From contig JAZRTY010000042.1 in NCBI GenBank assembly GCA_045652245.1, forward strand, positions 116,610-180,609: a stretch of DNA of 64,000 bases, read 5' to 3'. The position numbers and the translations under genes are program-made. The notes beneath the pieces are model-generated. The model had not been told where the DNA came from. It saw only the letters and a list, made by a program, of their open reading frames with translations, and did not search any database. Shown piece by piece: positions 51,364 to 58,993 of this stretch (the stretch's first letter is position 1; each line of letters starts with the position of its first letter). Origin of the DNA: SIG622 sp045652245 (GTDB lineage Bacteria > Bacillota > Clostridia > Oscillospirales > CAG-382).

Positions 51364-51858
51364 ATGCTTAAAGTTGGTATCATTATGGGAAGCGACAGCG
51401 ACCTTCCGATTGTTGAAAAAGGAATTGCAGTTCTGCGTGATTATGAAATTCCTTTTGAAGTTCACGTTTTTTCAGCTCACAGAACTCCGAATGAAGCTCA
51501 TGATTTTGCACATTGTGCTAAAAAGAACGGTTTTGGTGTAATTATAGCTGCAGCAGGTATGGCGGCACACTTGGCAGGCGCTATGGCTGCAGGTACAACC
51601 CTTCCCGTTATCGGTATTCCGATAAAAAGTGGTGACCTTGGTGGTATCGACGCACTTCTGTCTACCGTTCAGATGCCGTCGGGTATTCCTGTTGCAACTG
51701 TTGCTATCGGGGGAGCTGCAAATGCGGCACACTTAGCTGCTCAGATTTTAGCGCTCACAGACAGCTCTCTTTCGGCAAAGCTCGACGCAAAACGTAAAGC
51801 AGATGCAGAAAAAGTCCTTGAAAAGAACAAGGCAATAGAAGAAAAATATAACGCGTAA
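51364..51858 (+). CDS. purE: 5-(carboxyamino)imidazole ribonucleotide mutase
   Basis: A 164-aa PurE with G-S-D-S-D-L-P (9-15), S-A-H-R-T-P (38-43) and the class I pattern A-G-M-A-A-H-L-A-G-A, Q-M-P-S-G-I-P-V-A-T. Class I enzymes act on N5-CAIR made by PurK, but no purK is in the window. AAGGAG precedes the ATG. First gene after the ZTP riboswitch. Confidence 0.97.
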   Translation: MLKVGIIMGSDSDLPIVEKGIAVLRDYEIPFEVHVFSAHRTPNEAHDFAHCAKKNGFGVIIAAAGMAAHLAGAMAAGTTLPVIGIPIKSGDLGGIDALLSTVQMPSGIPVATVAIGGAANAAHLAAQILALTDSSLSAKLDAKRKADAEKVLEKNKAIEEKYNA

Positions 51859-51897
51859 GAAACATAGCCACAGGGCTTTGAAAGGACAGGTAAATTT

Positions 51898-53322
51898 ATG
51901 GGAGGATTTTTTGGTGCAGTCGCAAAAAGAGACGTTCTATCCGACGTTTTCTTCGGAACCGACTACCACTCACACCTCGGTACCCGCAGGGGCGGTATGG
52001 CAGCTTTTAATAACGAAGTAGGGCTGCAAAGGGAAATTCACAATATTGAAAACTCACCCTTCAGAACAAAGTTTGATGATGTTTTTGACGAAATGAGTGG
52101 CTTTTCGGCAATCGGCTGTATAAGCGACACCGACCCACAGCCGTTGCTTATTCGTTCAAAACTCGGAAAATATGCTATCTGCATTATCGGTATTATAAAT
52201 AACGCAGAGGAGCTTATAGAAAAATACATAACCTCACACGGGGGGCATTTCAATGCTATGACAGGCGGCAAGGTCAACAATACCGACCTTGTGGCGTCGC
52301 TAATAAATCAAAAAGACGATTTCGCAAGTGGAATAACCTTTGCACAAAGTGTAATTAAGGGTACAGCTTCAATTCTTATTCTTCGTGAGGGTGGTAACTT
52401 AATCGCAGCCCGTGACAGACTCGGACGACTCCCGATTGCAATCGGCAAAAGTGACGACGGTTACTGCGTTTCCTTTGAGTCGTTCGCTTATCGCAAACTT
52501 GGCTATGACGACGAGCGAGAGCTTGGGCCGGGTGAAATTGTTGAAATATCACCTGACGAAATCAAAGTGCTCAAAGAACCCGAAAAGGAAATGAAAATCT
52601 GTTCCTTCCTCTGGAGCTATTACGGATACTCAACCTCATCTTATGAGGGGGTAAACGTAGAAGTAATGCGATATCGCAACGGCGAGATTATGGCAGAGCA
52701 TGATCTGAAAAATGGAACAATCGAAAATGTCGATTATGTCGGTGGTGTTCCGGATTCGGGAACTCCCCACGCTATCGGCTATGCCAACAAGAGTGGAAAG
52801 TATTTTGCAAGACCCTTTATTAAATATACTCCCACCTGGCCACGTTCCTTTATGCCGTCAAGCCAGAGAGAGCGAAACAGAGTTGCAAAGATGAAACAGA
52901 TTCCCGTACACGAGCTGATTCAGGACAAGAAGCTTCTGTTTGTTGACGACTCAATAGTACGTGGAACTCAGCTTCGTGAAACTGTTGAATTCTTATATGA
53001 CAACGGAGCTAAAGAAGTACACATGCGTTCGGCTTGTCCTCCTATTATGTATGGCTGTAAGTACCTTAACTTCTCAAGAGCTACAAATGATTTAGAACTC
53101 ATAACGAGAAGCACAATCCTTGAACTTGAGGGTGAGGAGGGCTTCAAATATCTTGAAGAGTACAGTGACAGCAGTACAGAACGCGGCAAGAAGATGAGGC
53201 AGGCAATTGCCAAAAAGCTCGGCTTTGCTTCTCTTGAATTCCAGAGCCTTGAGGGACTTATAAAATCTATCGGACTTCCTGCTTGTAAGCTTTGTACTTA
53301 CTGCTGGAACGGAAAAGAATAA
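51898..53322 (+). CDS. purF: PurF-like amidophosphoribosyltransferase lacking Cys1
   Basis: A 474-aa protein with class II glutaminase-like and phosphoribosyltransferase domains. The PRPP loop L-F-V-D-D-S-I-V-R-G-T-Q is near 344, and S-A-C-P-P and the C-terminal C-K-L-C-T-Y-C are present. The N-terminus reads M-G-G-F-F-G where active PurF has M-C-G; glycine replaces the nucleophilic cysteine. No upstream in-frame extension supplies one: the ATG is preceded by GAAAGGAC. By itself it should not hydrolyse glutamine, so it may use free ammonia, work with another glutaminase, or have a different role. H-L-G-T-R-R-G-G-M-A is otherwise family-like. It sits where purF is expected, 30 bp before purM. 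Confidence 0.87.
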   Translation: MGGFFGAVAKRDVLSDVFFGTDYHSHLGTRRGGMAAFNNEVGLQREIHNIENSPFRTKFDDVFDEMSGFSAIGCISDTDPQPLLIRSKLGKYAICIIGIINNAEELIEKYITSHGGHFNAMTGGKVNNTDLVASLINQKDDFASGITFAQSVIKGTASILILREGGNLIAARDRLGRLPIAIGKSDDGYCVSFESFAYRKLGYDDERELGPGEIVEISPDEIKVLKEPEKEMKICSFLWSYYGYSTSSYEGVNVEVMRYRNGEIMAEHDLKNGTIENVDYVGGVPDSGTPHAIGYANKSGKYFARPFIKYTPTWPRSFMPSSQRERNRVAKMKQIPVHELIQDKKLLFVDDSIVRGTQLRETVEFLYDNGAKEVHMRSACPPIMYGCKYLNFSRATNDLELITRSTILELEGEEGFKYLEEYSDSSTERGKKMRQAIAKKLGFASLEFQSLEGLIKSIGLPACKLCTYCWNGKE

Positions 53323-53352
53323 AACAACAAAAATTGAAAGGAAAAAGAAAAA

Positions 53353-54396
53353 ATGCATTCACAATCAAAATCTGACAGCTACGCAAGTGCAGGCGTAGAT
53401 ATTACAGCAGGCTACAAGGCAGTTGAACTTATGAAGGCACATATTGCAAGAACAGTAACAAGTGGTGTTCTTGACGAAGTTGGTGGTTTCGGAGGACTTT
53501 TTGAGCTTGATATGACAGGTATTACAAAACCTGTTCTTTGCTCAGGTACCGACGGAGTTGGTACAAAGCTTAAAATCGCTTTTATTATGGATAAGCACGA
53601 TACAGTTGGTATTGACTGCGTTGCTATGTGTGTAAACGATATTATCTGTTGTGGCGCAAAGCCTTTGCTTTTCCTTGACTATATCGCTTGCGGAAAGAAC
53701 TATCCAGAAAAAATTGCTGATATTGTTAAGGGTGTAGCCGAAGGCTGTGTACAGGCAGGCGCTTCTCTTGTCGGTGGTGAAACTGCCGAAATGCCGGGCT
53801 TTTATCCTATTGATGAATACGACCTTGCAGGGTTTAGCGTTGGTGTTGTTGATAAGTCAAAAATCCTTGACAACACTACTATGCAGGTTGGTGACGTAAT
53901 TATTGCGCTCCCCTCAAGTGGTGTGCATTCAAACGGATTTTCTCTTGTTCGTAAGGTTCTTGATGTTGAAAACAGAGATATCAAGACTCCCCTTGAATGC
54001 CTTGGCGGAAAGAGTATCGGTGAAACACTCTTGACTCCCACAAAGATTTATGTAAAGCCGATGCTTGACCTTTTTGAAAATGTATCTGTTCGTGCAGTGT
54101 CACATATCACAGGTGGAGGCTTCTATGAAAATATACCGAGAAGTATTCCCGATGGCTTCTGTGCTAAGGTTGAGCAGAAAGCAGTTCGTGTACTTCCGAT
54201 ATTCGACCTTATTGCAAAGGAAGGCAATATTCCGGAACGTGATATGTTCAACACCTTTAATATGGGCGTTGGTATGAGCGTTGTTGTAAAGAAAGAGGAT
54301 GCAGATAAGGCTCTTGAAATTCTCAAAAAGCACGGTGAAGACGCATACATAATCGGCGAAATCGAAAAAGGCGACGAGAAGATAAGACTTGTATAA
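53353..54396 (+). CDS. purM: Phosphoribosylformylglycinamidine cyclo-ligase (AIR synthetase)
   Basis: A 347-aa PurM closing the imidazole ring with ATP. Motifs: Y-A-S-A-G-V-D-I-T-A-G (about 11-21), C-S-G-T-D-G-V-G-T-K-L-K (about 62), G-G-E-T-A-E-M-P-G-F-Y (about 139) and H-I-T-G-G-G-F-Y-E-N-I-P-R. Complete. GAAAGGA precedes the ATG. The three-hairpin repeat follows its stop directly. Confidence 0.97.
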   Translation: MHSQSKSDSYASAGVDITAGYKAVELMKAHIARTVTSGVLDEVGGFGGLFELDMTGITKPVLCSGTDGVGTKLKIAFIMDKHDTVGIDCVAMCVNDIICCGAKPLLFLDYIACGKNYPEKIADIVKGVAEGCVQAGASLVGGETAEMPGFYPIDEYDLAGFSVGVVDKSKILDNTTMQVGDVIIALPSSGVHSNGFSLVRKVLDVENRDIKTPLECLGGKSIGETLLTPTKIYVKPMLDLFENVSVRAVSHITGGGFYENIPRSIPDGFCAKVEQKAVRVLPIFDLIAKEGNIPERDMFNTFNMGVGMSVVVKKEDADKALEILKKHGEDAYIIGEIEKGDEKIRLV

Positions 54397-54400
54397 TATT

Positions 54401-54507
54401 TTGGGGGCTCCTCGCCCCCAAACCCCATCGCCAACTTTTTGAAAAAAGTTGGACAAAAACTTTAACACTTTACGCCGAACTGTTCTGCTTCGCAAAACAG
54501 CACGGCG
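54401..54507. repeat. Covarying three-hairpin repeat, copy A (after purM)
   Basis: H1 TTGGGGGC/GCCCCCAA (54401-54421), H2 CCAACTTTTT-GA-AAAAAGTTGG (54431-54452), linker CAAAAACTTTAAC, H3 GCCG...CTGTT.TGC-TTC-GCA.AACAG...CGGC (54473-54507). Copies B and C keep the layout with different stem bases. It may also weakly terminate or stabilise the mRNA. Confidence 0.88.
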
Positions 54508-54520
54508 GGAAATTTTATAA

Positions 54521-54568
54521 AGCCTTCCCTTAGGGGGAAGGTGTCAGCGAAGCTGACGGATAGGGGTG
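54521..54568. repeat. Extragenic repeat, reverse copy of the 50969 type
   Basis: CCTTCCC-TTAG-GGGGAAGG then GTCAGC-GAA-GCTGAC then GGATAGGGG. The region 54569-54728 shows no gene or obvious structure. Confidence 0.65.
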
Positions 54569-54728
54569 TAAAGTAATAAAGTTGATGTCGTTTCGCGTTT
54601 CCACAAAATAACAAGTACCTCTTGTCAAGCCCACGGAGCATCACTTGTGATGCGAATCGAACACAACAACAATAAAAAAATTCAAAATTGATGTTGTTTG
54701 TGTTGTTGTGTGAGCAAGAAAGGGTTTG

Positions 54729-54850
54729 TTAAGGGAAATACTTTTCCCTTAACTTGGGCTCTTTTTGGATACTTTTTCCAGCTCTACGGTGGGAAAAAGT
54801 ATCTTTGGGGGTACAGGAGGACAATATCCCCCGTATAATGTAAAATACGA
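54729..54850. repeat. Hairpin tract with 47-bp dispersed repeat, copy 2
   Basis: TTAAGGGAAA/TTTTCCCTTAA (54729-54752), then the 47-bp segment 54741-54787 that is the reverse complement of 32769-32815 (46/47). It includes GATACTTTTTCC/GGAAAAAGTATC (54768-54803), then GGTACAGGAGG as at 32937. purN begins 50 bp later. Confidence 0.88.
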
Positions 54851-54899
54851 TTTGGGCAATTCGTAAATTGTCCCTATAAAAAAACAAAAAGGAAAGCAT

Positions 54900-55508
54900 A
54901 TGAAAAAGACAAAGATAGCAGTCCTCGTTTCAGGAGGAGGCACAAATCTTCAGGCACTCATTGATGCTCAAAAAAGCGGAATAATCAAAAGTGGTGAAAT
55001 TACACTTGTAATTTCGTCAAAGCCGGAGGTTTTTGCGCTTGAGCGAGCAAAAAATGCAGGAATAAAGACAGAAGTCGTAAATCGTAAGGCATATTCTGAT
55101 AAGACAGAGTTTGACAATGAAATTCTCCGTATTCTTGAGGAAAACGAAATTGAGCTTATTGTCCTTGCAGGCTTTATGTGTATTCTCGGCAAGGCATTTA
55201 CCGATAAGTACCCCGAAAGAATCATAAACATTCACCCGTCGCTCATTCCGTCATTCTGTGGTGAGGGCTACTACGGGCTGCGTGTTCACGAGGCAGCGCT
55301 CAAGTACGGTGTTAAGGTTACGGGTGCAACAGTGCATTTTGTAAATGAGATTCCCGACGGTGGTGCAATTATTATGCAAAAGGCAGTTTACATAAATGAA
55401 GATGATACCCCTGAAACTTTGCAAAAGAGAGTTATGCAGGAAGCAGAGTGGGAAATACTCCCGCTTGCCTGCGAAAAGGTTGCAAAAGAAATTTCGAGTA
55501 TAGGCTAA
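54900..55508 (+). CDS. purN: Phosphoribosylglycinamide formyltransferase
   Basis: A 202-aa PurN transferring formyl from 10-formyl-THF to GAR. Start V-L-V-S-G-G-G-T-N-L-Q-A-L (substrate loop, about 9-21), catalytic N-I-H-P-S-L-I-P-S-F (about 109-118), T-G-A-T-V-H-F-V and P-D-G-G. F-C-G-E-G-Y-Y-G-L-R-V-H replaces the F-x-G-x-x-x-x-x-A-x pattern of E. coli PurN with a form seen in other Firmicutes. AAAGGAAAG precedes the ATG. It lies 15 bp before purO. Confidence 0.95.
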   Translation: MKKTKIAVLVSGGGTNLQALIDAQKSGIIKSGEITLVISSKPEVFALERAKNAGIKTEVVNRKAYSDKTEFDNEILRILEENEIELIVLAGFMCILGKAFTDKYPERIINIHPSLIPSFCGEGYYGLRVHEAALKYGVKVTGATVHFVNEIPDGGAIIMQKAVYINEDDTPETLQKRVMQEAEWEILPLACEKVAKEISSIG

Positions 55509-55523
55509 AAAAGGAGAAAAGCT

Positions 55524-56243
55524 ATGAACATCTACGAAACAAAAACAATCGGTGAACGTATTGACGGTAATTCCTATGTTGGCAGAGGTGTTATCCTCGG
55601 AAAGAGTGAGGATGGAAAAAATGCTGTTTGCGCATACTTCATTATGGGCAGAAGTGAAAACAGCAGAAACAGAATTTTCACAGAAAAAGGCAGAGAGGTT
55701 TACACAGAACCCTTTGATGCTTCAAAGGTTGAGGACCCGTCGCTTATTATTTATGCAGCCCTTCGCGAAACCTCATCAAAGCTGATTGTTACAAATGGCG
55801 ACCAGACCGACACTATATACGAATATCTCATGAACGGTAAAACCTTTGAGGAAGCGTGTGAGAGCCGTGAGTTTGAGCCGGACGCACCTAACTTTACACC
55901 GAGAATCAGTGGTATTATGAATTTTGGTGCCGAAAAGCTTGAATACAAGATGAGTATTTTAAAGAGTCTTGATGAAGAGGGCTCAGAATGTTCAAGATAT
56001 TTCTTCTCATACAAGGCTAAAAACGGTCTCGGACACTTTATACACACCTATAACTGTGACGGAAATCCCATTCCCACCTTTACAGGTGAGCCGGAGAGAA
56101 TTTCTGTTCCGAATGATATTGACACATTTACAAACGACATCTGGACAAATCTTGACGAAAACAATAAAATTTCTCTTTATGTAAGATACACCGACCTTGC
56201 AAGTGGTGATATCACTACAAGACTTATAAACAAAAACAACTAA
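55524..56243 (+). CDS. purO: PurO-type IMP cyclohydrolase
   Basis: A 239-aa protein of the IMP cyclohydrolase family first known from archaea (PurO), closing FAICAR to IMP. Features fitting the family: G-N-S-Y-V-G-R-G-V-I-L-G near 15-26, Y-F-I-M-G-R-S-E-N-S-R-N-R near 38-50 and T-N-G-D-Q-T-D-T-I near 89-97. It sits between purN and the stand-alone AICAR transformylase, exactly the two functions needed to replace bifunctional PurH. AAGGAG precedes the ATG. The assignment rests on family pattern plus this context. Confidence 0.88.
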   Translation: MNIYETKTIGERIDGNSYVGRGVILGKSEDGKNAVCAYFIMGRSENSRNRIFTEKGREVYTEPFDASKVEDPSLIIYAALRETSSKLIVTNGDQTDTIYEYLMNGKTFEEACESREFEPDAPNFTPRISGIMNFGAEKLEYKMSILKSLDEEGSECSRYFFSYKAKNGLGHFIHTYNCDGNPIPTFTGEPERISVPNDIDTFTNDIWTNLDENNKISLYVRYTDLASGDITTRLINKNN

Positions 56244-56274
56244 AAATAAAGATGCTTTAAGAAAGGTGCTAAAA

Positions 56275-57459
56275 ATGAAAGAATTTGAACTCAAATACGG
56301 CTGTAACCCGAATCAGAAGCCTTCAAAAATATATATGGAAAACGGTGATGAGCTGCCGATTGAAATTCTCTGCGGCAGACCCGGTTATATCAATTTCCTT
56401 GACGCATTCAATTCCTATCAGCTTGTTCGTGAGCTAAAAGATGCTTTCGGTATTCCTGCTGCTGCTTCCTTCAAGCACGTAAGCCCTGCAGGTGCTGCAA
56501 TCGGACTTCCTCTTTCAGAGAAGCTCAAAAAGGCAGTTTTTGCAGACGATATAGAAGGACTTGACGAATCTCCCCTTGCCTGTGCATATGCAAGAGCCAG
56601 AGGTACTGACAGAATGTGCTCCTTCGGAGACTGGGTTGCACTTTCCGATATTTGTGATGTAACTACAGCACTTCTCTTAAAGCGTGAGGTTTCAGACGGA
56701 GTTATCGCTCCCGGTTATACCGATGAGGCTCTTGAAATTCTCAAAACCAAGAAAAAAGGTAACTACAATATAGTTAAAATCGACCCGTCCTATATGCCTG
56801 CACCTATTGAGACAAAGCAGGTTTACGGTATTACATTTGAACAGGGCAGAAATAATTTTGAAATCAACAAGGAATTACTTGCAAATATAGTAACAGAAAA
56901 CAAAAATATGCCCGATGAGGCTATTCGTGACCTCATTATTGCGCTTATTACTCTTAAATACACTCAGTCAAATTCTGTTTGCTACGCTGTTGACGGTCAG
57001 GCAATCGGTGTAGGTGCCGGTCAGCAGTCAAGAATTCACTGTACACGTCTTGCAGGTACAAAGGCTGACACCTGGCAGCTTCGTATGCACGACAAGGTGC
57101 TCTCCCTCCCCTTCCTCGACACACTCGGTAGGGCTGACAGAGATAATGTAATTGACGGATATATCAACAAGAATGAAGAGGATGTCTGCGCAGACGGTAA
57201 TTGGCAGAAATATTTTAAGACACAGCCTGCACCCTTGACAGAAGCAGAAATCAAGGAATACCTTTCAGGTATTTCCGGTGTAGCCCTCGGTTCTGATGCG
57301 TTCTTCCCGTTTGGTGACAATATTGAGAGAGCTCGAAAGAGTGGCGTTTCCTATATTGCACAGCCGGGTGGTTCTATCCGTGATGATCTTGTAATCGAAG
57401 CTTGCAACAAATACGGAATCGCTATGTCCTTTACAGGAATGCGCCTTTTCCACCACTAA
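56275..57459 (+). CDS. Stand-alone AICAR transformylase (PurH C-domain type)
   Basis: A 394-aa protein equal to the AICARFT half of PurH with no MGS-like cyclohydrolase domain. It begins E-L-K-Y-G-C-N-P-N-Q-K-P; the catalytic S-F-K-H-V-S-P-A-G-A-A is near 64-74, and K-Y-T-Q-S-N-S-V, G-V-G-A-G-Q-Q-S-R and F-P-F-x-D follow. It formylates AICAR to FAICAR with 10-formyl-THF. A GTG at 56266 is in frame but overlaps the AAAGGTG; ATG 56275 is preferred. It works with PurO. Copy B of the hairpin repeat follows. Confidence 0.93.
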   Translation: MKEFELKYGCNPNQKPSKIYMENGDELPIEILCGRPGYINFLDAFNSYQLVRELKDAFGIPAAASFKHVSPAGAAIGLPLSEKLKKAVFADDIEGLDESPLACAYARARGTDRMCSFGDWVALSDICDVTTALLLKREVSDGVIAPGYTDEALEILKTKKKGNYNIVKIDPSYMPAPIETKQVYGITFEQGRNNFEINKELLANIVTENKNMPDEAIRDLIIALITLKYTQSNSVCYAVDGQAIGVGAGQQSRIHCTRLAGTKADTWQLRMHDKVLSLPFLDTLGRADRDNVIDGYINKNEEDVCADGNWQKYFKTQPAPLTEAEIKEYLSGISGVALGSDAFFPFGDNIERARKSGVSYIAQPGGSIRDDLVIEACNKYGIAMSFTGMRLFHH

Positions 57460-57470
57460 GCAATTACATT

Positions 57471-57552
57471 TGTGGGCTGCCGCCCACACCTGCCAAGCTT
57501 TTTGAAAAAAGCTTGACCAAAAACTTTAACACCAAAACTGCTTCGCAGTTTT
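57471..57552. repeat. Covarying three-hairpin repeat, copy B
   Basis: H1 TGTGGGC-TGCC-GCCCACA (57471-57488), H2 CAAGCTTTTT-GA-AAAAAGCTTG (57494-57515), linker CAAAAACTTTAAC, H3 AAAACTGC-TTC-GCAGTTTT (57534-57552). Confidence 0.88.
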
Positions 57553-57587
57553 GAAGGGATTTATTAAAGCAAGAATCAAACAGCTTC

Positions 57588-57622
57588 TGAAAAATGAGGT
57601 CAAACTCCGACCTCATTTTTGG
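57588..57622 (+). terminator. Hairpin terminator between the transformylase gene and purD
   Basis: AAAATGAGGTC (57591-57601) pairs with GACCTCATTTT (57609-57619) around a 7-nt loop, then T and GGG. The T-run is part of the stem, so efficiency may be partial; purD would need its own start or read-through. Confidence 0.65.
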
Positions 57623-57697
57623 GAAACAAAGCAAAATGTATAAAATACAAGTTTTTCTAAAGTTGTTTTTGCGGCTTGTAAAGAAAGGAAACGAAAT

Positions 57698-58969
57698 ATG
57701 ACACTAATGGTAATCGGTTCGGGAGGCAGAGAGCATACAATTATAAAAAAGCTTCTTGAAAACCGTGATATTACAAAAATTTACGCACTCCCCGGTAACG
57801 GTGGTATTGCAAAAGATGCTGAATGTGTTGACATAAAGGCAACAGACAAGGACGGAATTGTAAAGTTTGCAAGTGAAAATAAAATCGACTTTGCAGTAGT
57901 CGCTCCCGACGACCCACTGGTTCTCGGTGTTGTTGACGCACTTGAAGAAATCGGTGTTCCCTGCTTTGGACCGTATGCAAATGCTGCAATTATTGAGGGC
58001 AGTAAGGTTTTCTCGAAAAACCTTATGAAGAAATACGGTATTCCTACAGCTGAATACGAAATTTTTGAAAATGAAGAGGATGCTGTAAAATATCTTGAAA
58101 CTGATCCCATTCCGACAGTTATAAAGGCTGACGGTTTAGCCCTCGGAAAGGGTGTAATTATCGCTATGACAAGAGAAGAAGCAATAGATGCCGTTCATTC
58201 TATGATGAGTGACAAAATTTTCGGTGAGAGTGGCTCTCGTGTTGTTATTGAAGAGTTTCTCGAGGGACCCGAGGTGTCTGTTCTATCCTTTACAGACGGA
58301 AAGGTAGTTATTCCTATGGTTTCCTCAATGGACCACAAGAGAGCCAAAGACGGCGACGAGGGACTTAACACAGGTGGTATGGGTACTATTGCGCCTAACC
58401 CCTATTATACAGAGGATATTGCAAAGGAATGTATGGAAAAAATATTCCTGCCGACAATCAATGCTATGAACGCCGAGGGCCGCACCTTTAAGGGTTGTCT
58501 TTATTTCGGACTTATGATAACAAAGAACGGCGTTAAGGTTATAGAATACAACTGCCGTTTCGGCGACCCCGAAACACAGGTTGTTCTGCCACTACTCGAA
58601 TCTGACCTTTATACTATTATGAAAGCCTGCCGTGACGGAAACCTTTCAGAAACAGAGGTTAAATTCAAAGATGGTGCTGCCTGTTGTGTAGTTGTAGCTT
58701 CGGGTGGATATCCTCAAAAGTACGAAACAGGCTTTAAGATTACACTTCCCAAGACAAGTGGCGACACGAACATCTATGTTGCAGGTGCAAAAAAGAAATG
58801 TAGAACACTCGTAACCGGTGGTGGACGAGTTCTTGGTGCTGTCGGTGTTGCAGACACACTTGAGAAGGCTATTGAAAAAGCATATTCGATAGCCGAAAAG
58901 GTTGAATTTGAAGGTGCATATTACCGAAGTGATATCGGTAAGAAGGCACTTATGGCAATAAAAAAGTAA
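57698..58969 (+). CDS. purD: Phosphoribosylamine-glycine ligase
   Basis: A 423-aa ATP-grasp ligase making GAR. G-S-G-G-R-E-H-T-I (7-15; family GxGxREH), P-G-N-G-G-I (about 30), K-A-D-G-L-A-L-G-K-G-V (about 144-154), D-H-K-R-A-K-D-G-D-E-G-L-N-T-G-G-M-G (about 212-229) and E-Y-N-C-R-F-G-D-P-E-T-Q (about 285-296). Complete. GAAAGGAAACG precedes the ATG; 24 bp before purL. Confidence 0.97.
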   Translation: MTLMVIGSGGREHTIIKKLLENRDITKIYALPGNGGIAKDAECVDIKATDKDGIVKFASENKIDFAVVAPDDPLVLGVVDALEEIGVPCFGPYANAAIIEGSKVFSKNLMKKYGIPTAEYEIFENEEDAVKYLETDPIPTVIKADGLALGKGVIIAMTREEAIDAVHSMMSDKIFGESGSRVVIEEFLEGPEVSVLSFTDGKVVIPMVSSMDHKRAKDGDEGLNTGGMGTIAPNPYYTEDIAKECMEKIFLPTINAMNAEGRTFKGCLYFGLMITKNGVKVIEYNCRFGDPETQVVLPLLESDLYTIMKACRDGNLSETEVKFKDGAACCVVVASGGYPQKYETGFKITLPKTSGDTNIYVAGAKKKCRTLVTGGGRVLGAVGVADTLEKAIEKAYSIAEKVEFEGAYYRSDIGKKALMAIKK

Positions 58970-58993
58970 AGTTGTAAAGGACAGGAAGTAAAT

